Origin: an uncultured Acetatifactor sp.
GTDB lineage: Bacteria > Bacillota > Clostridia > Lachnospirales > Lachnospiraceae
DNA: 64,000 nucleotides
Direction of reading: 5' to 3'
Assembly: GCA_910586835.1 (NCBI GenBank)
Contig: CAJUJU010000002.1
Span: forward strand, 1-64,000
In this document: one piece after another, positions 25,844 to 33,164 of the stretch
How positions within the stretch are numbered: position 1 is the stretch's first letter
Layout of the letters: every line of letters begins with the position of its first letter
Made by a program: the position numbers and the translations under genes
The notes under the pieces: model-generated
Seen by the model: the letters and a program-made list of their open reading frames with translations, nothing else
What the model was told of the DNA's origin: nothing
Databases searched by the model: none

Positions 25844-26070
25844 TCAGCCAGAGGCTGAGGTGGATTCTTTTTCATTGCCCAGAATACCTATAATCGCATT
25901 AGCTGATAAAATCTTTTTGTTAAAATCCATGTGCGTATAGATATTTGCTTTGGTTGAGATGCTGCTGTGTCCGAGCCATTCCTGAATTTCCTCCAGGCTT
26001 ACCCCATGTGAGAAAAGCAAGGAAGCGCAACTGTGCCTAAGTCATGAAACTTGCTTTTGAATTTATATTG
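25844..26070 (-). pseudogene. Decayed tyrosine recombinase/integrase, C-terminal remnant
   Basis: Reading the minus strand gives KFKSKFHDL, then after a one-base loss RHSCASLLFSHGVSLEEIQE, WLGHSSISTKANIYAHMDFN and a short tail ending at 25844. This is the C-terminal catalytic core of a phage/Tn916-type integrase (R-H-x-x-R...H/W...Y: here RHS, LGHSS, NIYAH with the nucleophile Tyr). The missing base between HDL and RHS shifts the frame, and the N-terminal two-thirds is gone. It lies next to the 3' end of tRNA-Leu as expected for a tRNA-targeting element. Confidence 0.8.
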
Positions 26071-26294
26071 CAGTATTTCTTTCGTTTTTGAAATAAACTC
26101 AATAAATTGTACTTCATTTATTTCAATATTAATGATATACTGAAAATAGATTTTTACTATTGAGGTATATGAGATGATTCCTTATACTGGAGTTTACATT
26201 GAACATATTGATGGTAGCATAGATAATTTTAAATTATTGGCTCTTTATTCTTGAACTTCAGGCAGCGATAAATATCTAAAATTTGGAGGACATA

Positions 26295-27287
26295 ATGACG
26301 CAATCAAATATTATCATGTACACTACAGAAGATGGAGTCACAAAAATTGAAGTTACATTTGATCATGATACAGTTTGGCTTTCTATAGATCAAATGGCCG
26401 AATTATTTCAACGGGATAAAAGCGTAATTGGAAAACATGTAAGAAATATTTTTAAAGAAGGAGAATTGGCAAAAGAAGCAGTTTGGGCAAAATTTGCCTA
26501 CACTGCTTCTGACGGTAAAACCTATCAGGTGGATTTCTATAATTTAGATGTTATTATTTCTGTTGGTTATCGGGTAAAATCCCTGAGAGGAACACAGTTT
26601 AGAATATGGGCTACTTCTATTTTGAAGGAATATATGAAAAAAGGGTTCGCATTAGATGATGATCGACTTAAGAATCTTGGAGGCGGAAACTATTTTGATG
26701 AATTGTTAGCTCGTATCCGTGATATTCGTTCTTCTGAAAAAGTGTTTTGGAGAAAAGTTCTGGAAATATATGCAACAAGTATTGATTATGACCCAAAAGC
26801 AGAGAGTTCGATTATATTTTTTAAGCAGGTACAAAATAAAATGCACTGGGCGGCTCATAAGCATACAGCGGCAGAAGTAATCTATCAGCGGGCAGATGCA
26901 GATAAGGACAATATGGGATTAACATCGTGGGCCGGAAGAGAGATTAAACATTCTGATGTAGAGGTTGCAAAGAATTATCTAAGCGAAAAAGAAATGGATG
27001 CGTTAAATAAAATCGTTACGGCGTATTTAGATATTGCGGAAGTCCATGCCTTGAATCAAGAACCAATGTATATGAAAGACTGGCTGGAAACAATTGACGA
27101 CTATCTGAAAATGACAAGAAGGGATATTTTAACTACAAAAGGAAGAGTTACTCATAAACAGGCTCTTGAAAAGGCGCATGGAGAATACGACAAATATCGG
27201 AAAAAGCAGGAGGATATCCTTTCTCCGGTGGAATGCCATTTTCTTGAAAGTATAGAAGAATTACAAGAGTTGGAAGATAAAAAATAA
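26295..27287 (+). CDS. rhuM: RhuM-family protein (virulence RhuM domain)
   Basis: A 330-residue protein of the RhuM family, found in genomic islands and prophage-like regions of many bacteria; its biochemical role is not settled. Family landmarks include VWLSIDQMAELFQRDKSVIGKHVRNI, a likely helix-turn-helix near residues 25-50, and VDFYNLDVIISVGYRVKSLRGTQFRIWAT near 82-110. The C-terminal half has the KMHWAAHKHTAAEVIYQRADADKDNMGL section. ATG 26295 follows GGAGGA by four bases; the frame also opens from a TTG at 26283. Its codons are much richer in A/T than the neighbours, and it lies beside an integrase remnant, which indicates horizontal transfer. Confidence 0.9.
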   Translation: MTQSNIIMYTTEDGVTKIEVTFDHDTVWLSIDQMAELFQRDKSVIGKHVRNIFKEGELAKEAVWAKFAYTASDGKTYQVDFYNLDVIISVGYRVKSLRGTQFRIWATSILKEYMKKGFALDDDRLKNLGGGNYFDELLARIRDIRSSEKVFWRKVLEIYATSIDYDPKAESSIIFFKQVQNKMHWAAHKHTAAEVIYQRADADKDNMGLTSWAGREIKHSDVEVAKNYLSEKEMDALNKIVTAYLDIAEVHALNQEPMYMKDWLETIDDYLKMTRRDILTTKGRVTHKQALEKAHGEYDKYRKKQEDILSPVECHFLESIEELQELEDKK

Positions 27288-27775
27288 TTTTTGCCTGATC
27301 TGATGCAAGCAGAAAGGTTGGTTACAGAGCATGAGTTATTTATCAGCCACGTTTATATTGGTACCAATCACAGTGCTCCAACTTCGACCGTATTGCATTC
27401 AAGCAAATACTGAGAGTTTTCATAGTAGGAAACTTCCGAAGGGTCGCCGTTCTGGGCGGCAGGGTACCACGGAAATAATTCGTCCGGTCTGTTACCTTTA
27501 TGAGCATGGAAACCGTATGGTTGCTGCAGGCAGAGGCACATATGGCAATTTCATTTTTGACTGAATCCGGTATCTGGATTTCCTGAAATCGGTAGACGTG
27601 TTCCTTTACCGTTAAATCGCAAAAGGAAGGAAATTCTTTCAGAAAAAAGGAAATTTTTTTGTGTCGGGTGAATGCGGCGGATTGTGTTGTCAGAATAACT
27701 GTTTACAAGTTTGTCCCGGGACGGTAAGATGGTATTATACTGCAGAGCATCAGAATATATGGGGAGGGACGCTTT
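27288..27775. other. Intergenic stretch without a supportable gene
   Basis: About 490 bp between RhuM and the HD protein gene. Short frames exist but have no ribosome sites or recognisable content. A possible promoter for the next gene is TTGTCC (27710-27715) with TATTAT near 27732, about 44 bp before its start. The right edge of the AT-rich insert probably lies here, but no repeat of the tRNA-Leu end was found. Confidence 0.5.
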
Positions 27776-28417
27776 ATGACAAATATTCAAAAGACACAGA
27801 CTTTTTTAAAGGAATGTTTTGACAACTGTGCCTTTTTTCAGGAGCACCCGGCGGACGGGGAGTACCGTTATCAGCATTCATTTCGGGTGGCACATGCAGC
27901 CCGGGAGATAGCCCGCAGGGAAGGGCTGGATGAGGAGGGACTGGTGATCGGAGGGCTGCTGCACGATGTGGGTTACAGCATGCCCTTTGAGTCGGAAGGA
28001 AGCTGGCTGGAGCATGGGCGCGTGTCGGCGCGGATTGCCCGCCCCTTTTTGGAGCAGCTGGATCTGACGCCGGGCCGGGTGCAGGAGATTTGTTACGGTA
28101 TTGCGATTCATGTGGATGGAAGGGCTGATTTTCCGGGTGAGGCAACGGCCTTTGCCCTGAGTATAGGGGACGCGGACGACGTGGATCGCTTTGACGCCTA
28201 CCGCATTTACGATACCCTGAGATTTGCGGATTTCCATAATCTGAAAATAGAGAAAAAGCGCATTTGGCTTCTGGAACAGCTGGACTGGATCCGCAGAAGG
28301 TTGGAAGAAAAATCAGGAACGGAGACTGCCCGGCAGATGATTGCGGAGCGCTTGTTGTATCAGAGGCAGTATTATGAAAAGGTTCTGGAGCAGCTGGAAC
28401 GCAGTGAGTCAATCTGA
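27776..28417 (+). CDS. HD-domain hydrolase
   Basis: A 213-residue soluble protein of the HD phosphohydrolase superfamily. Metal-binding residues are visible: H39 in YQHSFRVAHAAREIA and H63-D64 in GGLLHDVGYS, with later H-x-D-type residues in AIHVDG and the ALSIGDADDVDRFD segment, where D is the expected fourth ligand. It probably hydrolyses a phosphorylated small molecule such as a nucleotide; the substrate is unknown. A GGGGAGGG ribosome site lies upstream. A second, unrelated-in-sequence HD protein is encoded at 36752. Confidence 0.85.
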   Translation: MTNIQKTQTFLKECFDNCAFFQEHPADGEYRYQHSFRVAHAAREIARREGLDEEGLVIGGLLHDVGYSMPFESEGSWLEHGRVSARIARPFLEQLDLTPGRVQEICYGIAIHVDGRADFPGEATAFALSIGDADDVDRFDAYRIYDTLRFADFHNLKIEKKRIWLLEQLDWIRRRLEEKSGTETARQMIAERLLYQRQYYEKVLEQLERSESI

Positions 28418-28521
28418 GCTCTGGCAGAACCCGCAAACGGTGGGAAAAGTTCCGCAAGGGTTGACGAGCGATGAAAGGCGTGTCCTGCTATTCTGATAGT
28501 ATAAAGGCAGGAGGATGTATA

Positions 28522-29664
28522 ATGAGGAGAGAACGCCTGAAAAAAATATTGCCTGCGCTGCTGACTGCCGCGTGTCTTATGACGGCCTGCGGGGAAGGAA
28601 CGGAACCTGCGCAGGGTGGAGACGCGGGGACGGAGTCGGAAGAGACAAAGCAGGAAGCTTCAGAAGAGACCGAAACCACAGAGGCAGGAACGGAGGGAAC
28701 GGAAATGGAACCGAATGAAGATATGATTGCAGAGGCTATCCGTCAGGAGACGTCCAGGGTGGAGCCGGAGTCTGAAACGGCGGAAAGCGGATCCGGGGCG
28801 CAGGAGGAAACGCCCAGGGAACCTACCGCCCGGATCAGTGATCTGATACCGCCCAAGTATACAGATTATCAGATGAAGGAACCTGGCAGGATCGAGCAGA
28901 TTTCCTATACCACCCGGGATTACTTCGGGGATGGGGAGGAAGTCACGAAGTATGCCAATGTCTACCTTCCCTATGACTACAGCGAGGACAGGCAGTACAA
29001 TGTTCTGTATCTGATGCATGGTATTGGGGGAGACGAAAACGAATGGGGAATGAACAAGAACAGCTCCAAGGTGAAGCTGATTATGGATAACCTGATTTAT
29101 TACGGGGACATCGAGCCCTTTATTGTGGTGACGCCCAACGGGCGTTCCAGCAGTAATTTTGCCGCTCAGGGCTCTGACTATAATTCCTTCTATGTGTTCG
29201 GACAGGAGCTGCGGAATGATCTGATCCCTTATATTGAGAAGACCTATTCCACCTATGGGGATCCTGACGCGGAGGGCTATGATCCTGCCGCTGTGAGAGA
29301 GCATCGGGCAATGGCGGGACTTTCCATGGGAGGAATGCAGACCATCAATATCGGTATCGGCGAGTGTCTGGATCTGTTCGGCTATTTCGGCGCTTTTTCC
29401 GCCGCGCCTACCAGCAATACTGCCGCCCGGACCGCAGAGCTTCTGGGGGATAATACCCATGAAATCTATTATTTTTATAATATCTGCGGTACGGAGGATG
29501 AGATCGCATACGCGAGCGCATCGGCGGCAGCAAAGTCTCTTCCGGATGTATGTGATCGGTTTGAAGCCGGGAAAAACTTTATGTGGCAGGAGTTAAAGGG
29601 AGCCCATGACTTCCGGATCTGGTACCTGGGATTCTATAACTTTGCACAGCTGGCATTTGACTGA
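28522..29664 (+). CDS. Secreted lipoprotein esterase, CE1/esterase D-like
   Basis: Alpha/beta-hydrolase lipoprotein of 380 residues resembling acetyl-xylan or feruloyl esterases (CE1). The signal peptide ends in the lipobox MTAC; an acidic Glu/Thr-rich linker of about 80 residues follows. The hydrolase domain has NVYLPYDYSEDRQYNVLYLMHGIGG, the nucleophile S268 in GLSMGG and a terminal His (H362 in GAHDFRIWY). It would act outside the cell on esterified plant polysaccharides. Start 28522 has a GGAGGA ribosome site; the upstream open frame does not. It is convergent with the MerR gene 13 bp away. Confidence 0.87.
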   Translation: MRRERLKKILPALLTAACLMTACGEGTEPAQGGDAGTESEETKQEASEETETTEAGTEGTEMEPNEDMIAEAIRQETSRVEPESETAESGSGAQEETPREPTARISDLIPPKYTDYQMKEPGRIEQISYTTRDYFGDGEEVTKYANVYLPYDYSEDRQYNVLYLMHGIGGDENEWGMNKNSSKVKLIMDNLIYYGDIEPFIVVTPNGRSSSNFAAQGSDYNSFYVFGQELRNDLIPYIEKTYSTYGDPDAEGYDPAAVREHRAMAGLSMGGMQTINIGIGECLDLFGYFGAFSAAPTSNTAARTAELLGDNTHEIYYFYNICGTEDEIAYASASAAAKSLPDVCDRFEAGKNFMWQELKGAHDFRIWYLGFYNFAQLAFD

Positions 29665-29677
29665 CGGGCTGATCTGA

Positions 29678-30673
29678 TTACTGCTCTTTTCGCTTTCTGA
29701 CAGGCAGCATCAGATCCAGTTGACCGGTGATGCGGTCGTCCGGCCAGCCCAGGTGGGAGGTGTAGACCCAGTTCAGGTGTTCCTCCAGGCAGCCGCCCAT
29801 GATCTCTTCGCCCAGTTCGCTGTAATTGGGCTCGTAAATTTCGCTGTCTTCGACCCACTGGGTGAGACTGCCCCAATATTGAAATTCGGGGAAGGTAATG
29901 GTAAGTACCGCATACAGACCTCCCTCGAATTTCTTTTTTGTCAAATGGTCGGGAAGCGCCATGTCGTCGGGAACAGTGACCCACACCTCGTAGCCGTGGA
30001 TACCGTTTTCCAGTATTCCGGGATTGGGGTGATTGAACCCAAACATTCTTGCGTCAGGCTTTTTTTCATATAGCCCGCTCTCCTGCACAAATTTGCAGAT
30101 GACGTCTCCCGCCTGTTCCTCGGGATTTTCCCCGACAAACTGATAAGCTGCCACAGTGCAGGGAGGCAGAAGAAGAATTCTTACATTCAGTGATTTATTC
30201 AGAATTTCGTTTGCTTTGTTCAGTTCTGACATATTAGTGTTCTCCTTAATTGTTGTTTTGGAAAGAGCCAGTGAACCAATGGCTTTTGCAAAATTCGGAT
30301 CTTCCAGCAGGTCAAGAGGAATATTTTCCCGTATGCTTTTGTCAAACCGAAGGACAAGCTCTCTCAGCAGATTCCGGATGAGGTTCAGGGAGGCGATCTC
30401 ATCCTCCAGTTCCGCCAGGTTATCCTGCAGAATTTCCAGAGCCTTTACCTGCGTTTTGTCCTGCAGGATTACGGCAATCTGTTTCAGCGGAAGATGCAGC
30501 TTCCGGAGTATGACAATCTGCTGCAGGCGCCTTACAGCTTGTTCGTCGTAACTGCGGTAAGCGTTGTCTTCTCTGCGGACAGAGGTGAGAAGCCCCAGTT
30601 TTTCATAATGCCGGAGCATTCTGGGAGTGACGTCAAACATTTTTGAGATCTGGCTGATCATAAGATTTTCCAT
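29678..30673 (-). CDS. MerR-family regulator with GyrI-like effector domain
   Basis: A 331-residue regulator. Residues 1-70 are a MerR winged helix (ISQISKMFDVTPRMLRHYEKLGLL), followed by a dimerisation coiled coil and, from about residue 160, a GyrI/BmrR-type ligand-binding domain (YEVWVTVPDD, FEGGLYAVLT, WVEDSEIYEPNYSELGEE). Such proteins bind cationic drugs or similar compounds and twist a promoter with an overlong spacer. The start 30673 follows AAAGGAG; the longer frame reaches back into the promoter. Its own promoter has a 19-bp spacer holding a palindrome, so autoregulation is likely. No exporter is adjacent. Confidence 0.9.
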   Translation of the reverse strand: MENLMISQISKMFDVTPRMLRHYEKLGLLTSVRREDNAYRSYDEQAVRRLQQIVILRKLHLPLKQIAVILQDKTQVKALEILQDNLAELEDEIASLNLIRNLLRELVLRFDKSIRENIPLDLLEDPNFAKAIGSLALSKTTIKENTNMSELNKANEILNKSLNVRILLLPPCTVAAYQFVGENPEEQAGDVICKFVQESGLYEKKPDARMFGFNHPNPGILENGIHGYEVWVTVPDDMALPDHLTKKKFEGGLYAVLTITFPEFQYWGSLTQWVEDSEIYEPNYSELGEEIMGGCLEEHLNWVYTSHLGWPDDRITGQLDLMLPVRKRKEQ

Positions 30674-30695
30674 GGGTACGGCTCCTTTCTCTATC

Positions 30696-30726
30696 AGAAT
30701 AAGGGATGACACCGTGTCAATGTCAA
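30696..30726 (-). promoter_or_regulatory. MerR-type promoter with 19-bp spacer and palindrome
   Basis: On the minus strand TTGACA (30726-30721) and TATTCT (30701-30696) are 19 bp apart, the overlong spacing that MerR regulators correct. The spacer contains TGACAC-C-GTGTCA (30707-30719), a perfect inverted repeat, as operator. Confidence 0.8.
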
Positions 30727-30765
30727 GAGAAAAATTTTATTTGGGAAATGTAACAGCTGCAATCA

Positions 30766-30810
30766 GGAAATTACGTTGTGGACAAAGCGTCACGAAGGGA
30801 CGCTTTTTTA
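30766..30810 (+). repeat. Dispersed element copy 1: conserved block plus terminator
   Basis: GGAAATTACGTTGTGG (30766-30781) runs straight into a terminator hairpin (AAAGCGTC 30784-30791 with GACGCTTT 30799-30806, then T residues). No plus-strand gene lies upstream in this divergent intergenic region, so the terminator may end a small RNA. Two further copies are at 36604-36651 and 42387-42434. Confidence 0.55.
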
Positions 30811-30979
30811 CAAATATGGCACAAGTGGGATGCAATCCGGAGACAGGAAAAAAATAGAGTGTTCTTAATAGATTGTTAGGAAAAAGAACAGATATCTCCG
30901 GGGGTCGCTGTTAAAATAAAACTGTATTCTTTGGAGAAAAGCCGGTTTACCCGGCGAGAACACGGAAAGAAGGTGCTGT

Positions 30980-32341
30980 ATGATAAAGCTGCGAAGCAGA
31001 TTTGCAATTTGTTGTGCCAGGATTGTCTATGAGGCAGTCACAAGACTGGGAAGGGGGAGCGGATCTTCTCTGCCCGGGCGTATTGCAAGGTGGATTGCCC
31101 CTGAAATTCGGTCTGTTATCCCGGGTATGGTGCGGAAGAAGGTAATCGCAGTGACGGGAACAAACGGAAAGACCACTGTCAACGGCATTCTGACGCATGT
31201 GTTGGAGGCACAGGGACAGAAGGTCATAAGCAATCGGCTGGGGGCAAATCTGTCGGACGGTATTCTGTCCGCCTTTGTCCTGGCGGCGGGGAGAGGAGGG
31301 CGTCCGGATGCGGATTATGCCTGTATTGAGGTGGATGAGCTGGCAACCGGTACGGTATTTCCATGGCTGCAGCCGGATCTGGTAATCGTCACCAACATTT
31401 TTCGGGATCAGTTGGATCGCGTGGGGGAAATAGACGTTGTCTGCGGCAGGATTCGGAGGGCTTTGCAACAGACGCCGGGGGCGAAGCTTGTCATCAACGG
31501 CGACGACGCTGCGTCCTGTGTGCTGCTTTCGGATTGCGAAATCCCGTCAGTAACCTTTGGTATCAGCGAGAGCCTGACAAAGGATTTTTCTGCGGGACCC
31601 CGGGAAATGATTTTCTGTCCTGTCTGCGGTGCACGGCTGAGGTATGATTTCTACCAGTACGGACAGCTGGGGGTGTGGCATTGCCCCGGCTGTGGGCTGC
31701 GGCGTCCGGAACCTGATATGACGGTGACGGACATTGGCCTGAATGGGGACAGGTATTCCTATATTCTGGATGGAATGTATATGGAAACCCAAACGGCTGC
31801 GCCCAGCAGTGTATATAATACGCTTGCGGCCTATACTGCCCTGTGGGCTCTGGACGCTCCCCGGGACAGGTTTCGTACGGTTATGGAACACTTTGATTAC
31901 GGCAACAACAGGGAGAGTGTATACACCATAAACGGAGCGCATGTACAGCTGCATCTGGCAAAGAATCCCGTGGGCCTTCAGCAGAAGCTGTATCTGATCA
32001 GACGGGATCCCAGGCCGAAGGATGTGGTGATCCAGATCAATGATACAAAGCTGGACGGGGAGGACGTTTCCTGGCTGTGGGATGTGGATTATCGTTACCT
32101 GGCGGAGGCTGCGGTGGAAACGGTGGTCACAGGCGGGATGCGGGGCCACGATGTGGAGCTCTGTCTGAAATATGAGAACATAGTCAGCCGAACTGCCGGG
32201 GATGTGAGAGGTGTCATTGAGGAGCTGACCCGACGGGGAAGTAAAAATCTGTATGTCATTACCAACTACTCCGGGCTGTACAGGACAAACCATATGCTGA
32301 GGGAACTGCAGTCCTGCGGGAAAGAGGGTGTCGGCTCATGA
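30980..32341 (+). CDS. murT: Lipid II isoglutaminyl synthase subunit MurT
   Basis: ATP-dependent Mur-ligase-like subunit that, with GatD, amidates the D-glutamate of lipid II to D-isoglutamine at the cytoplasmic membrane. Seen: the P-loop GTNGKTT at residues 60-66, the Mur-ligase segment ACIEVDELATG, and a MurT-specific zinc ribbon (C213, C216, C235, C238) inserted in the middle domain. A C-terminal DUF1727-type domain follows. 453 residues is the usual length. The stop overlaps the gatD start by four bases. Confidence 0.95.
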   Translation: MIKLRSRFAICCARIVYEAVTRLGRGSGSSLPGRIARWIAPEIRSVIPGMVRKKVIAVTGTNGKTTVNGILTHVLEAQGQKVISNRLGANLSDGILSAFVLAAGRGGRPDADYACIEVDELATGTVFPWLQPDLVIVTNIFRDQLDRVGEIDVVCGRIRRALQQTPGAKLVINGDDAASCVLLSDCEIPSVTFGISESLTKDFSAGPREMIFCPVCGARLRYDFYQYGQLGVWHCPGCGLRRPEPDMTVTDIGLNGDRYSYILDGMYMETQTAAPSSVYNTLAAYTALWALDAPRDRFRTVMEHFDYGNNRESVYTINGAHVQLHLAKNPVGLQQKLYLIRRDPRPKDVVIQINDTKLDGEDVSWLWDVDYRYLAEAAVETVVTGGMRGHDVELCLKYENIVSRTAGDVRGVIEELTRRGSKNLYVITNYSGLYRTNHMLRELQSCGKEGVGS

Positions 32342-33057
32342 AACTGACCATTGGATACCTGTACCCGGAATTGTTTAATCTGTACGGGGATCAGGGTAAT
32401 ATTCGCTGTCTGGAAAAGCGCTTGCAGTGGCGGGGGATTGAAGCGGATGTCATTCCTCTGGCAGTGGGGGAGTGGATCGACTTCGGCGGACTGGATCTGA
32501 TCTGCTGGGGCGGCTGCTCCGACAGAGAACAGGAACTTGCGGCAGGCTATCTGAGAGAAATCAGGCAGGATTTCAGGGCTTTTGCGGAGGACGGCGGAGT
32601 GGTGCTGGCAGTCTGCGCCGCATATCAGCTTCTGGGGCAATATTACGAGACAGAGCATAAGAAAATAGAAGGACTTGGCATACTGGATATTCATACGCGG
32701 TGGGAACAGAAGCGGCTTGTTGGAAACGTTGTTCTGGAGAGCAGTCTCTTTTCCATGCCGGTAGTAGGCTTTGAGAATCACGCCGGGCGTACGGACTCCG
32801 GGAGCTGCATGCCTCTTGGAAGGGTGGTATGCGGAAACGGAAACAACGGCAGGGACGGATTTGAGGGAGTGATCTGGAAGAATGTGCTGGCAACCTATCT
32901 GCACGGGCCGCTGCTTCCCAGGAATCCACAAGTCTGCGATTTCCTTCTGGAGCGTGCGCTGAGTCGCAAATACGGCCAGGGGATTGTGCTGGAGGCGCTG
33001 CCGGATGAAACGGAACAGAGGGCGAACAGATTTGTTTCACACAACCGCAGATTATAA
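32338..33057 (+). CDS. gatD: Lipid II isoglutaminyl synthase glutaminase subunit GatD
   Basis: Class I glutamine amidotransferase (239 residues) that supplies ammonia to MurT. The catalytic cysteine is C93 in VCAAYQLLG and the histidine is H189 in ATYLHGPLL; the N-terminal LYPELFNLYGDQGNI motif is typical of GatD. It overlaps murT in an ATGA arrangement, matching their function as a heterodimer. Confidence 0.95.
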   Translation: MKLTIGYLYPELFNLYGDQGNIRCLEKRLQWRGIEADVIPLAVGEWIDFGGLDLICWGGCSDREQELAAGYLREIRQDFRAFAEDGGVVLAVCAAYQLLGQYYETEHKKIEGLGILDIHTRWEQKRLVGNVVLESSLFSMPVVGFENHAGRTDSGSCMPLGRVVCGNGNNGRDGFEGVIWKNVLATYLHGPLLPRNPQVCDFLLERALSRKYGQGIVLEALPDETEQRANRFVSHNRRL

Positions 33058-33164
33058 AATCTTAAGGATTCAATCCCTTATTTCTATGGGAAACAGGTTG
33101 TTTGTTTTACCGGTTGGGTGTATAGTGAGTTAAAATAAAACTTACGCAAGAAGAAGGAAAAGAT

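Noticed and set aside
27331..27564. A 77-codon frame between RhuM and the HD protein gene
   Set aside because: No ribosome site, mixed composition and no familiar motif; treated as non-coding.
27540..27600. Possible right attachment site (repeat of the tRNA-Leu 3' end) near GAATCCGGTATCTGG
   Set aside because: The similarity to TCCGGCTACCAGCA is too short and interrupted to call a direct repeat.
30627..30857. A 76-codon plus-strand frame over the MerR promoter
   Set aside because: It runs antisense through the regulator start, its promoter and the dispersed element; no ribosome site.
30911..33145. Shared GTTAAAATAAAACT sequence before murT and before the LTA-synthase-like gene
   Set aside because: Probably just similar -10 regions; no matching -35 or flanking similarity to support a special promoter class.
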